This document shows, in pieces, positions 23,595 to 35,756 of a DNA stretch of 64,000 nucleotides. Every line of letters begins with the position of its first letter. Within the stretch, counting starts at the first letter, position 1. The notes beneath the pieces are model-generated. The model searched no databases, was not told the origin of the DNA, and was given only the letters and a program-made list of their open reading frames with translations. The position numbers and the translations under genes were made by a program. The stretch comes from Litoditis marina (lineage: Eukaryota > Nematoda > Chromadorea > Rhabditida > Rhabditidae): assembly GCA_964036275.1 (NCBI GenBank), contig OZ038433.1, positions 41,697,336 to 41,761,335 of the forward strand. Direction: 5' to 3'.

Positions 23595-26500
23595 TCACTG
23601 GAAGCTCTTTGCCGAGTGGGAGCTGCTCTGTGGAGAGGCGGAGCAACTTGTAGGGGGCGGGGTCAGCAGACTGGAGGTCACCGCTGCAGCCTCAGCTGAA
23701 CACGAGGGAGAACGAGGGGCACCCGAGGAATACGTCTGAAATCCACAAACTTTTGATCTACACACTATCGATCGATCTACTAACTTGGTCTGCTTTTTCG
23801 GGCTTCTCGTTTATCCATTCGCCACACGCGAAAATCAATGATTTTGCATCAAAATATACAAATATTGCGAACCTGTTTCACGCTCTTTTGAATTCAGTTT
23901 CAATGATTGAAAAATCTTATACAGGAAGAGAGAAAGAAGATAGGCAAGTAGAACACGCATGATGATGTCTCTCGAGACTTCCAACACAACCTAGTTTGTT
24001 CGCCCCCACAAACTTGAGATACATGTTTCGTACACAACGCGTCCTCATCATAGGTGAACAGGTTGAGGAAAAGTTGAGGTGTTGAGGATCCCTGATGAAC
24101 CTATGCTATATCTTACGTGTGTGCAATTGTACGTATGAATTCATGACTTCGACTTCGATAATCTCTCCCCCATATGCTCTCTTGACGATTGCGACCATTA
24201 TAGACCTGCCTCACAGTAAAATACAGACTAAGGAACGAAAAAGCGATCGTACCCCGCAGCCAGTACTTCTCAATCCGAGATGGCGTTCGTAGTCTGTCAA
24301 CTGTCCCATGAAATGGAAATTGGGGGCAATGGCCGCATTTCTTCGGAGAACCACGTCATACGCATCCTCTAGGCTACATCTGAAACAAACAGTAAGCGTA
24401 ACGGTACTGAACTGAAATCTATCAAAATGAAGTAAGCTGACCTAAACTGAGACATAAAAACAGGATCGCCTTACTTTGAGTTTAAATTATACAGAGACTT
24501 CGCAGAAAACAAGGCTGTCTTGAGAATTTATTCGTTATGGTTCAACGGTCATATAAGTATGCTCTAACACTTTCCTAACAATCGAAACATCATTGGCTGA
24601 GGCAAAATCATGCCTCAAAGTATATCAACCAGAGGAACTAGACCCCGAAGAAACATAATTTCTGACCTTCTGGTTGCCATCAGATATGCGAGACAAACGG
24701 TTACACTGCGAGATATTCCAGCCAGACAGTGCACCAAACAGGCTCCGCCCACTCGATCAGCCTCATTTATGAACGAAATCGCCTCTGAAAACAAAAGGTA
24801 GTGTTATTAAGTCGGGAACTGTGTACATCGGACACCTTAGACTTTGTTTTGTACCATCACTCACACTAACGAAAAAAAGGGGGGGGGGGGTAGAAGTTAC
24901 ATGCCTGGATATTTTAAAAATGACCCCCACCTCTCGTACCGTTCTATTCATGAATTCATGTAACCCTTTCGATATGCAGATTTTACCCGAATTTCCGAAC
25001 AACCCCCTTCTATTACAACAGCAAATAGGGCAAAACAAACTAACGTGGAAAGAACTGAATGAGATTGTGCGAACTGTTATCGTCGACCGAGATGCGAAGA
25101 TACTTGAACTTGTCATTGTGCTCCAGAACATTTGGCAGATTCGAGGTCACGTTGACTATGTGAAAGATACCTAGCCTGAAATATGCACATATATGAAAAC
25201 GAACATCGTACAAAACGGATCAGTAGCTAAAGTAGCTATGTAAGTTACTTGAACAATTTTCAATAGTTAATATCTAAGTTTTCAATAGGTTTTTGTGTTT
25301 TGCTTGTTTTCAATGGTGCCTTTTGATATTGAAAACTCAGATATTGACTATTGAAAATTTGCCCATATAACTTTCACGGCTATTTGAGCTTATAAAATAC
25401 GGGCACCGAAGTTCCACTTTCACATTATGACCTTCCCAATCCCAAATAGCCGCCACATTTTTCGAAGATAGAACAATACATAAATTTGAATTTACTATTT
25501 CAGAGGAGGGGTAAAACGTCAAAAAGTGAATGAAAATTTACGTTATTCCAAATACGTCCCTGCTAAGTATATGTTTTGGGTTGAAGAAAGAAAGTCAAAG
25601 TCGAGTGATGTTGAATATAGAAACATAGAATACCTCTCGAGTAATTCCGTGTTCTTGGCCGTTTCTGCATTTCCCAGGTAGAGATGAGGTAGAATCTGAA
25701 CCGGAAACACCTGTTGTTGTTTGTTGTTTGTTTTCATCTCAGGCTCGATCCGCAATGAACTGAAATTGAACAACTAATAGTAGCCAAACAAATGCTTTGT
25801 CATGCGAAATGTAATCCAAACTTAAGAATACAACAATGGGTTTTCTTGTTTTCGGCAAAAATTGTTACTCAATTTTCGTCGAAAAACATTCTAACTAGAA
25901 CAGGCTCAGTTGATATAATGAGTAACAAACATTGTGTTATGAACACACGTATCCAAAGGAGACGTTTAAAGTTTATACAATTCAGATAATGTTTAGGATT
26001 TCGGTTCTACAATAGCTGCGAGGCGAAACAAAAGTGGCGAAAACGTGTAGCATTTCAACTTCAATAAAACTAACTTGAGATTCAGACAGCCTACATCGCT
26101 CGCAAAGTTCTCGGAAGCGGGTCTCTTGTCGTCACAGAAAAGATTCGGGCAGGAACTCAGAAGAGACTCCAACGGCTCTAAAATAGTCAATGTATCAAGA
26201 GGGTCCGAAAACGTGACATCAATACACCAGTAACGGCTATTCGACAGTTACATTCGATATGGCTATTCGACAAAACGGAGTCCGTTTTAGCGTTTAACTG
26301 TTTAACACGTATTTTGCTGCGAAAATAGCCAAATTTTTTCGTATTTGGCGAAAAAAGTAGTCTGTTTTCCCATTTTCTTTCTGGCTATACGGACAAATTT
26401 ACTAGGGTACGGTGGCATCGAAACGGAAATAACAGCACCAAAATGTGACGCCTATAGACTAGATTTTACATTTTTTCCACTGGCCGAACATCTCTACCAC

Positions 26501-28269
26501 AATCGCATCTATGATGTGAACTACAATAATCTTCGTCCCTCGATAAGTACACTAAGTAACGAAGTATACACTTATCAAAAGGGAAATGCGATGAGCAGCT
26601 TAGAGCGACACACTCATTCAGAATAGTGAGAACACTAAGAACGTTGTAATTACAGATATAGCAATAAAACTAACACTGGAGTAAAAAATTAACTGTCACT
26701 GGTCACGAACATATAAGAAATGATACGAATGAACATTGTATTATCGAATAGATGGAATGTCGTCAGAGCTATAGTTTCATATATGAAAGTATCAGACATT
26801 ATCGGGAACTCATCAATTTTCACCTCTTCAACACTTCAACCCTTAAAGTGACACTCACTATCCTACCTACACTGGCGAGCAAAAAAATGCTTTGAATCAC
26901 GTTTTCTAAATGTGAGATGTGAATGTGACCTGGCGAGAAAAAAACGTGCTTCAATATCATATTATATCGATCACAGAAAAAGTTGCAGTCTTACCTTCGA
27001 GTATTCCAAATCGAAATCCTTCCTTGCGTAGGGCATTGGTGAGAGCGAGCGTAGTGGACGAATCACACCCTTCGCCTAAAAGAGTACAACCATAATACAC
27101 CAGTAAGGTCCGAGAATTCGACAAAAAGTATCCCGTTTTAAAATTGAATCACGTAAAAATTAATGATTTTGCATTAAAATCCGACAAATCCTCTTCTTTT
27201 CGGCATAAAAGTAGCCCATTTACCGATTTTCTGGCTAATCGCATAACTTTACTGGGGTACGTCCTACTATTTTTACTATTTCTGTGGCGGACAAATATAA
27301 AAAATAGCTTTAAAACATTATCAGAACGCACTGTAATCATACTTCAGCATAAATGACCGAATTTCCAGAAAAATAGTGTCAACATCCCTCCAGATTCGCA
27401 ATTTTCATTTATTTCCGTTAAATTACCGCAGTTATGAATGAAATAAAGACTCCAAATATTTTTACAATAGTTGCTTTACCTAAAATGTAAATGAGTCTCT
27501 CTGGTGCTGTATAAAACATACAGGAGGGGACTTTGTTTTCCACATGAATTTAATGAAAATCTAGTTTTTTTACGTGGGTATAAACTGAAAAACACGGTGT
27601 GATGTTAGGTTTTTACCAGTAAAGTGCGCCGATTGTTGAAAATATGGTAGTTCAAAGCCTCGATTGTAAGAAAAACGGGTGATTTAATGCAGTATCCAAC
27701 AAAGTCGCCCTACGTTTGCTAACAAAACATACAAACTGACCTGGGATAATGGCCACAGTGATTGCTGTATTGGCCAATCGGGGACAGACATTGGAAAGGG
27801 CCAGGGAACCCTGTTGCAGACGACGGGACAACACATTCGGCAGACGAACACTGGAATCAACTGGCATAGAAAGAATAGAAAACAGAATGTATTTTAGTAC
27901 AAGAGATAACAAAATGTAAAGGTGAATAAAAATATAATAAATATAACCTAGAATTCTAAGTCTATGAAGACATGATACATTTATCAGGGTGGGAGTCAAT
28001 GTTAAGAAAAAAGGAACAGTTATAGTACTTTAATCCAATGTGTCAGAAAAGTGCTCAGAAAGGAAAAAAACCTCGTTTTATCAATTCCTATGCTACCCAG
28101 GTTGCTCATTTATTTACCGATTGGCCTGTTTCACAGCAGCTCCATTTGATCTACAGTCCAATACACAAATGGACTCGGGCTCATTGTTGACGAGGTATTC
28201 AAGAACACTGCCGGTGACCACTTCATTCTCGAAACACGTAGAGGAACACGGAATCGGGTTCGAAATCAT
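23595..28269 (-). CDS. MAP-kinase phosphatase, DUSP6/7/9 (MKP-3) type, 9 exons
   Basis: Dual-specificity phosphatase that removes phosphate from Thr and Tyr of MAP kinases, in the family mostly cytoplasmic ERK. Exons: 28269-28118, 27850-27741, 27075-26995, 26177-26075, 25759-25634, 25175-25045, 24784-24667, 24379-24253, 23735-23595; all GT-AG, phases agree, 362 codons. The N-terminal rhodanese-like (CH2) domain contains [10 protein letters not shown] and the kinase-interaction motif LSRRLQQG (Arg60-Arg61). A linker leads to [15 protein letters not shown], then [15 protein letters not shown], a VDD segment supplying the likely general acid, and [13 protein letters not shown]. The active site [13 protein letters not shown] has catalytic Cys254 and Arg260. 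The domain ends [19 protein letters not shown]. The C-terminal tail is rich in Ser, Pro and Ala. QFFPxAISFI and HCLAGISRS point to the DUSP6/7/9 branch over DUSP8/10/16. The start ATG lies directly after an acceptor-like TCTTCCAG, so a 5' UTR intron is likely. The family is sure; the exact orthology is not. Confidence 0.92.
25250..25365. mobile_element. Inverted-repeat element in a DUSP intron
   Basis: CAATTTTCAATAGTTAATAT and ATATTGACTATTGAAAATTT arms with an inner AGTTTTCAATA/TATTGAAAACT pair. Single copy in the window. Confidence 0.65.
26240..26425. repeat. Dispersed repeat in DUSP introns
   Basis: ATTCGACAAAACGGAGTCCG, a TGGCTATACGGACAAATTTA-type end and CTAGGGTACG echo 27115-27265 (AATTCGACAAAAAGTATCCC, CTGGCTAATCGCATAACTTT, TGGGGTACG). 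A fragment AATCAATGATTTTGCATCAA at 23833 belongs to the same set. Confidence 0.45.
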
Positions 28270-28863
28270 CTGGAAGACATCAATTTCGATTCGAGATCAG
28301 CAGTTTGGTACTTCGATTAACAAACAAACATACAACAATAAATGGAAGAGCGAGAATAAAGCGAGAAAAGCCAAAAAGTAGAAAACAATCATTTTCAGGA
28401 TTTGGGTTCACGAGTTGCTGGTGATATGATTAACAAAGTTCATAAAAAAAACGAGCGGTAATATTTTGCTTTTTCGCAGTTTTCGAAGAGACCAAAGAAA
28501 AAGGTGCAGTCGCGAGACGTTTCAGACCTCTTTTTTTCGACAAGAGAGGAAAGTCAACGTACCACGACTAGATCATATAGGAAAAACGTAATAAAGCAAA
28601 CTTGGACTGAATGTAATTGACTATAAAGAAAGGAACGAACCATAGATAGTTCGAGAAACTGAAACATTTTATTTTTTGGCGAACAACACAATTAGCCGGG
28701 TTCATAAGGCCAGTGTTCGTGTAAATTGACTACATTTCGCAATAATAATAAATAAATTAAAGGAGTTGAAATTTAGATGGCTCGAAGCCATAATTTTATA
28801 TGCCGCACGATTCAAAATGTGTGGTCGTATTGCGTATAGTATTCGTGATTTCACGACTGGGCT
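28270..28863. other. Upstream of the DUSP coding start
   Basis: Likely 5' UTR and intron or promoter sequence; no clear core promoter was seen. Confidence 0.3.
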
Positions 28864-28872
28864 GCAAATTAC
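28864..28872. repeat. 9-bp target-site duplication GCAAATTAC (left)
   Basis: Directly precedes GGGACCTACTAATTACCGCA and recurs at 30101-30109 directly after the right end. Confidence 0.85.
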
Positions 28873-30100
28873 GGGACCTACTAATTACCGCACCTACCGC
28901 ACCGGGTGAAATACCGCACCGCGATTTGAAAATACCGCACCGTACCGCACCAGCGCAAATTTGCGTATTTTTTTCAAAAAATACAAAATCTTTAATTTTG
29001 CAATTAAAATAGTTTCTAAAGCAGAAATCCTGTCCTTTTCATCACTTTAGATACAGCAAGTCTGAACATGATGTTTAATGACCGAACACAATTAGTTTAT
29101 TTCCTTTTTCTGCAGGAATAGTGGAAATATTCTGAATTGTGTTTCGAAAAATAGTTTCCAGTCAGTTCATTTGTCTAGAGATCCTTTCAGCTCTTCTAAA
29201 AGCAAATTGGTCACTGTATTTGTCGAAGCATGCATCTAAGATATTTTCCGACTGTTTCCAAAAAGGTTCATCGATAATAACGATAACTTGGGTATTCTTG
29301 AAACAACAAAAAGCAAGCCCGGTATTTAATATGTCGGACCAACAGCAAAGTAGTTGATCATTACAGAGTTAGCCAGTTCGGGTCTCTCAAAACTGTTGTC
29401 CCATAGCAGCTAGGACTTCGTTAGGAGCAAACTGTCTGTCGATGCAGAGATCCAGCTCTCATGAACAGAGATAGAAGAAAACATATTTTCACGTTTAGAA
29501 TCAATCACCGTTAAGTTACTAAATGCGAGGTCACGTATACGTTCTATCCTCTCTCGTATTATTCACATATAATATATATTTGTACTGATGGAAGCGTTAC
29601 AAAAACGGCTGTGAAAAACGGTTCTAGAAACTAGAAATAAAAAGCACACTTGAGTCAGGTGAGGCCGGCGTTCATTAGTTTTACGGTATATCTGAGGTTC
29701 ATGACATAGTTTTAAGTAGTGGAGAAAAAGCCATGGGTACTCCTCAGTACTTTTCTTTTGAAATGATGAACAGCTTCTTCTATACATTCGATAACTCATG
29801 AAAACATGAAGGTATGAAGTCACCCAACAGAAAACGAAAATGCAATACGTAAAGCGTATAAGCGTATGGTCTTCTAGTGAGAAAGTTTGAAAGAACGTTT
29901 TCTCGAGATCACTATGTTTGTTTTCAAGTGATGAAAGATTAGGATTTCTGCTTTAGGAACTATTTTGCTTGCAAAATTGGAGACTTTGGAATTTTTGAAA
30001 AAATACGCAAATTGGCGCTGGTGCGGTACGGTGCGGTATTTTCAAATCGCGGCGGTGCGGTATTTCAGCGGTGCGGTAGGTGCGGTAATTAGTAGGTCCC
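28873..30100. mobile_element. 1.23-kb transposon with ~160-bp inverted repeats (family J)
   Basis: Ends GGGACCTACTAATTACCGCA and TGCGGTAATTAGTAGGTCCC. Similarity of the inverted ends continues through ACCGCACC clusters, GCGATTTGAAAATACCGCAC and AAAGCAGAAATCCT for about 160 bp. The exact 9-bp duplication points to a Mutator-like integration mechanism, though an 8-9-bp hAT-type duplication is not excluded. A 65-codon minus-strand open frame at about 29160-29370 contains VIVIIDEPFWKQSENILD and may be a transposase remnant; I do not recognise it. Confidence 0.8.
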
Positions 30101-30431
30101 GCAAATTACTGTATTACTACCACCCTCCCTGGGTGGTCTTCAGCGTGTTAGATTGGTTTACTGTTTTGAATCTTTACAAGTTTCAATCTACTTGAAATAA
30201 TAGTATTTGAAGCCCTGTGACCAGAAAAGTAACCCCAACCACCAAAACAACTAGGGCAAAATGTCTCAGCTGCAGTGCAATTTCGCCATTTGCCTAACAG
30301 CCTAGCCGTTCATTGCACTTGTACTGCTTGTTGAATGAACAATGAAACGCGTAAACACATCTAAGTTCAGAAAATGGTTACTGAGATAGTGGACATTTGC
30401 TCTGAGGAATGGTGACCCAGCAGGGAAAATC

Positions 30432-31285
30432 AAACTGGAGTTGTAGTTTGATCAGCAAGTTCATCAGTGTCAATTGATGCTACATAGGAAATCTTGGGTT
30501 GGTGAAAAATCACCGTACGTTCAGGGAACGCCTTGTTCAGGGATCTTTCAGGAATATTTCAAGATTAAAACACCGAACGAACACTGAAAACTCGCTGAAT
30601 TCTTCCTGAACGAACCCCGAAAAAGCAGTTATGTTTCAATGAACGGAGGTTAAGGGAAAATTCAGGGTAAAATCAATGAAAAAACACGGAAATTTCAGAA
30701 ATTTGACGCTGATAAAACACCGAAATAATGTTCGGTGTCAAGACATTGAACGGACGGTGAACTGACGGTACTTTGTCACGGTTAAAACTGGGTGGGAATC
30801 CTGAAGAAGCCCTTTGCCGCGGCAATCGCGTAACCAATACTAGATACGGCGCGGCCAGGGGTGCCCTGATTTGATATTTGGAAAATGCCAGCTCAACTTC
30901 GAATTCTGAAGATGGACAGGAAAGATATAATGCAGTTCTGAACTTTTACTTCAATGAACTTTACTGTCTCAATATTTTATAATATTTAAAAAAAATATTT
31001 TTTAGGAAAATATTTTTTTCTAAAAATATTTTTTTGATAATATTTGCGGAAAATACTTTAAACAAGAAAAAATCCTATTAATTTTTACTGAGTAATTGTT
31101 AGATGACAACCGGGAAATTTCAGGGTTTTTTCAGGGTTTGTTCACCGTCCTGTCATCAATCGTTCGGTGAACGTTTCAAGAATCGTACCCCGAACGATTG
31201 ATGACGGTACCCCGAACGGATCCTGAAAAATCCCCGAATATTAATTCTCAGTGTAAACATCAAACTAATCAAACTACAATTACAG
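30432..31285. mobile_element. Family B hairpin interrupted by a ~0.75-kb repeat
   Basis: GGAGTTGTAGTTTGATCAGC at 30438 and ACTAATCAAACTACAATTAC at 31264 look like the two arms of family B, pushed apart. The middle carries repeated TTCAGGG, GTTCGGTG and CCCCGAACG words near both ends and an AATATTTTT-rich core. Confidence 0.5.
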
Positions 31286-31377
31286 CCAATCGGAAAGATA
31301 CACCGTATTCGCCTGCCTTGCTATGAATGTCTCCTATACACGGTGTTTATTGCTCTAGCTCACTGTATTTGTTACTT

Positions 31378-31500
31378 AAAGAAGGACGATTATGTGAACC
31401 AATCTCGTGTCAACGGTCCTTTAAACTGCAATTGAAAAATGTATTGTAGTTTAAAGGACTGAACCATTGCGATTGGACCAAATAATCGTCCTTCTTTAAT
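31378..31500. mobile_element. Hairpin MITE family C, copy 5
   Basis: GAAGGACGATTATGTGAACC and CAAATAATCGTCCTTCTTTA arms; nearly the same as copy 1 at 1747. Confidence 0.85.
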
Positions 31501-31619
31501 TTTGTTGCCCTTTGGTCAAAAATGGTAAATTTTGGCGCGCACGGAGTTCGAACAAACATTTAGCTATGATCATCCTCTAAAGTCCCAACGTTTTGTGTGC
31601 TGGTTCACTTCTAGTATAG

Positions 31620-32665
31620 GGTCCGCTCAGAAAACAGCGGGATCAAACTGTGCAAATAGTGCGGACCCCGTTTTTGTAGTTAGAACCCATTATTTTTTAG
31701 TCGTAATTCGAAGAATGTGGCCTAGATCCCACCAAAACTCAGATATTTCGTTCGAAATATAGGAGTGAGAGGCCCTTGAGTCGGTTTTGAGCGGAGATAT
31801 TTAATCCAGCAAATCAGCTGGCTATCGAATATCTCGCCCCCTCAATGTCTAATTTGCCGGCTTCAGCTGTCTTCTCTGATGAATTTACACAAATTATTAT
31901 GCTCACCAATTCTAATGAGAATTAATTCTCCAAAAACTCGAATTAATTAACAAATTCATAATTAATTACATGCCGAGATGATAAGGGGACCAATTCTCGA
32001 AATTTGGTAGGCTCTGACACTAACCAGTAGACTAACTTGACGCTAGGGTTTTCCGCTGAATGAATTATGAATCTGATCAAATATATGAAAGGTAACTCCG
32101 AAAAAAGTAATTTTTCAAACTAAGAATGGTTGAGAAACAGAAAGAATAGGTTGAGTAGAGACGAAAACTGAACGGATACGCAAGGAGATTCGAATGAAAT
32201 AAACGAACACAAATCATGGGGAAACGCCGGAAATGGGGCTATTAATGGGCGCTTGGGAAGCGATTTGCGGACCAGGGGGGATGTAAAGAGAAAAAGCGAA
32301 GAAGAGGGGGGAGGTGAGATACGGGTAGATGGTTAGTGGACAGAGGGATAACGGAAGCAAGAGAGAATGCGCACTAGAGCGAGAGATAGAGAAAGAGAGA
32401 ATTGAACGAGAAATAGTGAGAGAGAATGAAAGTTTGAAAAAAAAATGCACCTTCAGCGTACGAAAGCGAACGAGGTCTTTATTGTTGGGCCACCTACACA
32501 TCTACTGTGACTACACTACGTTATAATCTGTTTTTCATACGAAAGTGTGACATTGTGATGTTCGGGCGGAATTCGGTGATTGATATTCGATCTAGTCGAT
32601 ATCGCACAGGACAGGTGTTGCAGCCGGAAACAACCATTCGTCTCGGACAAAATAATACCCTGTAG
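31620..32665. other. Intergenic; small inverted repeat and purine-rich tract
   Basis: GGGTCCGCTCAG and GTGCGGACCCC face each other at 31619-31672. 32330-32430 is rich in GAGAGA-like purine words. No gene seen. Confidence 0.35.
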
Positions 32666-32666
32666 A

Positions 32667-32803
32667 GTTATACTAGAAGTAAATTAAATATTCACGTAAC
32701 GTTAGCATTCTAATAAGGAATCGTGCACTTTGTCTTTGCAGGTTTTTGAGTTCTGCTGTGTTTAATATGGTTCAAGTGGCTGTGCAATCGACTAACAATT
32801 TAG
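32667..32803. mobile_element. MITE family A copy, inverted
   Basis: TTATACTAGAAGTAAATTAA to TGTGCAATCGACTAACAATT; reverse orientation relative to the other copies, E-box changed. Confidence 0.8.
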
Positions 32804-33017
32804 AACAGTTGATGAAAAGAAGAAAAAGACTATATTTTTGCTAAAACCAGGAGTGTTTGTCACATTATGTTGCAAACCAACAACGTTAACGTACGTGAAA
32901 CAGACTTATTCTCTTCTAATAGTATATGCGGCCAAGTCTTAGTTCAACCGAGGTTTTGTTGAACCGAACCATTTATAGGGTTCGCTCTTTTCAAAACGAA
33001 ACGGTACTCACAACAAA

Positions 33018-33190
33018 CGTCGTTGCAAAACAGTAAATTACTGTTTATACAGCGTGGCTGTCATATATATTGACTTTCCCTCTCGTCGTCTGACGTCTCT
33101 TCGGGGCACACTACATCTCTAGATTTGTGGCAATACAGTTTCGACCAAACGCGAATTGGTAATTAACAGAGCGCGTTCCGAGCATATATG
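33018..33190. repeat. Dispersed repeat family F, copy 2 (inverted)
   Basis: CGTCGTTGCAAAACAGTAAA to TAACAGAGCGCGTTCCGAG; reverse complement of 17325-17500 with few differences. Confidence 0.85.
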
Positions 33191-33219
33191 ACTATACGGT
33201 ATATTTTGCTCTTAACCGT

Positions 33220-33302
33220 TGTATTTGTAGTTTGGTCATGTTTCTTTTTCACCAAAATTCCATAACTGCGGCGTGAGATGAGATCAAACTACAACCACCC
33301 TT
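33220..33302. mobile_element. Short hairpin MITE family B
   Basis: GTATTTGTAGTTTGGTCATG and AGATCAAACTACAACC arms. Confidence 0.65.
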
Positions 33303-34655
33303 CGATAGCTGATTTGAATCGGCTGCTATAGGTTTGGTCAAATCGTTGTGGACACCGTACCATCGATTGTGTAAGGGGCGGGATTTGGCGAACGGCCAGC
33401 CAGTCTGCGTATCATTGATCTACACACTCTCTCAACCGCTGGCAAATAATCAACGACCGCTCGCCCCGCATTCGCTCAATCAATTGAACCCTCTGCTGTC
33501 TTTATGGGGAAAATGGCGACTATACATGAAAGCTATATGAAGAGAATCTTTTTCGAATAGGCAATGTTCTACACTCTGCTACCAAGGAAAGTTGTCAAAA
33601 AACTTTGAACTTTTAGTTCATTTTGGAGTTCTTTGTGAAGTTTCTATACAAACAGGACGTTGTCTCTTACATTTTCTATAGAAACTGGGAACACGAAGGA
33701 ATAGTTAACTAGAGGACCCCTCTCTTTGTTCCAACAGATGAATAATCCCGAAACGTCCGCAAAGTGTATGGATGTGGTTAATCTGACAAACAAATGTATA
33801 TAGTTCGACAGTAGTCTAGACAAATGAATGACACGAGAACAGCAGAAATAACAAATGCACACTAATCCAAAGCACTCGGCGGATAACAGAAGTAAACCGA
33901 TTTCTAATGGCCAAAAAGGAACCTCGGCTCATTTTGTAGAAAACAAGTGAAGGAAATATAATGTGATTATCACGTTCCCTATTACAAGAACAGAACTCCA
34001 GCTAGCATATTATAATATTGGTCCAAACTCAGAAACTTGGAAACTAACAAACTCAGCGTATCAGAAACTAATAAGTTGAGAAACCAAAGAACTCGGAAAC
34101 TCAAAAACTCAGAAATTGGTACACCTATAGAATAGAATAGAATGGAATAAAACGATTAGATTGAAACGATTGAATACGTGTTCTCCACCTTGATATATGT
34201 GGCACTCCAACTATAACGGCTAATCTCTTAATACTTTTTTCTTCCTTTTAAAATCAACTCAGACGATTCATGTGTGGGCAGGTCGACGAAATACTTTGAA
34301 ACCAGGAAGCATATTTACACCCGACTTTCCAAGTAAAGTTCAAGTCTCATGTACTAAATGAGATTGAACTAAAGTCCCCATTTTTCTTAAAAAGTTAGGA
34401 AATGTAGTGATTGATTGAGCGATGCAGCGCAGGGCAAGCTGTCATTGATTGCTTGCCAGCAGACGAGAGAGTATGTAGATCAAAGATACGCCGGTGGTTC
34501 GGCCGTTCGCAAAACACCGTCCCCTACCGAATTGACCGTACGCTGTCCCCGACTGTTTAACAAAACCTATCGAACATAGTACTTTGAGACGATGAAATAG
34601 AATCAAAATTCAACTAATCAAGTACGCAGTGAGCTACCGCGTGCATAGATGCTTA
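33303..34655. other. Intergenic with eroded repeats
   Basis: 33360-33500 and 34430-34530 resemble fragments of family D (GATCTACACACTCTCTC; GAGAGTATGTAGATCAAAG). 34020-34120 is a cryptic repeat of CAGAAACT/AACTCGGAAACT words. No gene. Confidence 0.35.
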
Positions 34656-34658
34656 TGA

Positions 34659-34780
34659 AAGAAGGACGATTGTGTGATCCGATCCCAACGCTTCGATCCT
34701 TTAGACTGCAATACATTTTTCAATTGCAGTTTAAAGGACCGATGCGCCGGGATTGGTCAACATGATCGTCCTACTTGAAT
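34659..34780. mobile_element. Hairpin MITE family C, copy 6
   Basis: GAAGGACGATTGTGTGATCC and CAACATGATCGTCCTACTTG arms. Confidence 0.8.
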
Positions 34781-35218
34781 TATACGTAAAATGGCAAAAA
34801 GTGACGGAACACCAAAAAACTCGCTAGATCCAACGCACCTAATTGTTTTATCTAGAATGACTCTGAATCGACTCTCACCTTTAGTTCGGGGCGAAATTCA
34901 CCGAAAATATGCCCTTTACAATTGTACATCACTGTTTTATGCTCATTGAAACAGAATAGATGGAAAACATGATATATTCGAGAGGGTTGGGCTGGCGAAT
35001 TAATGCGATCACGAGACTCAGAACACAAACAACACCGGTTGGAGGAGAATATAATGCTGTTTACTCGAAATGTCAGGTAAAAATGATACTAAAACTCTGG
35101 GTAAATTACGTAACACGTGAACACAGATTAGCAGATGTATGCACAAAGTATGGCACAATTTCGTTTGATAACTAAAATCAACGAGCTCATGTAGTCCTGA
35201 AAACTCAGAACGATTGGC

Positions 35219-35363
35219 GCCAATTTTCTTCGATTGGCCAGCTACAAAAGCGAGAGAGTGTGCAGGTCAATGAGGCCGCAGACATCTGGGTCTCGCTGAC
35301 CTGCACACACTCTCGCTCAGCCAATAAAAATGTGGCAGGCCAATTGACTGGGAATTGTCTGAG
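35219..35363. mobile_element. Palindromic MITE family D copy
   Basis: GAGAGAGTGTGCAGGTCAAT and CTCGCTGACCTGCACACACT arms around GGCCGCAGACATCTGGG; ends GGGAATTGTCTGAG. Confidence 0.75.
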
Positions 35364-35570
35364 AACTTCTCAAGTAAACTTTGGCAGCTTGCTAATGAAA
35401 CTTCCAGGTTCTTCAACATATTTGAACTGATGGAAACATCGAAATTAGTGGCGCTGTACCCTTATTACTGCACCCAGTCAAACGAATCTTGGGCTAATTA
35501 CGTTTTCTCTGAAAAACAGTCATCGTTTTGGCATGCTGCCAATTAGTCCACTAGGCAAATCTCAGAACTA

Positions 35571-35756
35571 TTAACGTCAATTTCGCGTGATTTGCCAGAT
35601 ACAAAAGAGAGAGAGATAGAGAAAGAGAGCACGCAGGTCAACGAGACAGGAGAGAGGCTAAGACCTGCGTCTAGTCTGCGTCTCTCTGACCAGCACAATC
35701 TATTGTCGAGGCCGCTACAAAAGTGGCTGCCCAATTTGCTGCGAATTGTCTGAGAT
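35571..35756. mobile_element. Palindromic MITE family D copy with extra purine tract
   Basis: GAGAGCACGCAGGTCAACGA and TCTGACCAGCACAATCTATT arms; ends GCGAATTGTCTGAG. Confidence 0.65.

Noticed and set aside
24821..25174. 117-codon plus ORF over the DUSP region
   Set aside because: Antisense shadow of the DUSP exon 25175-25045.
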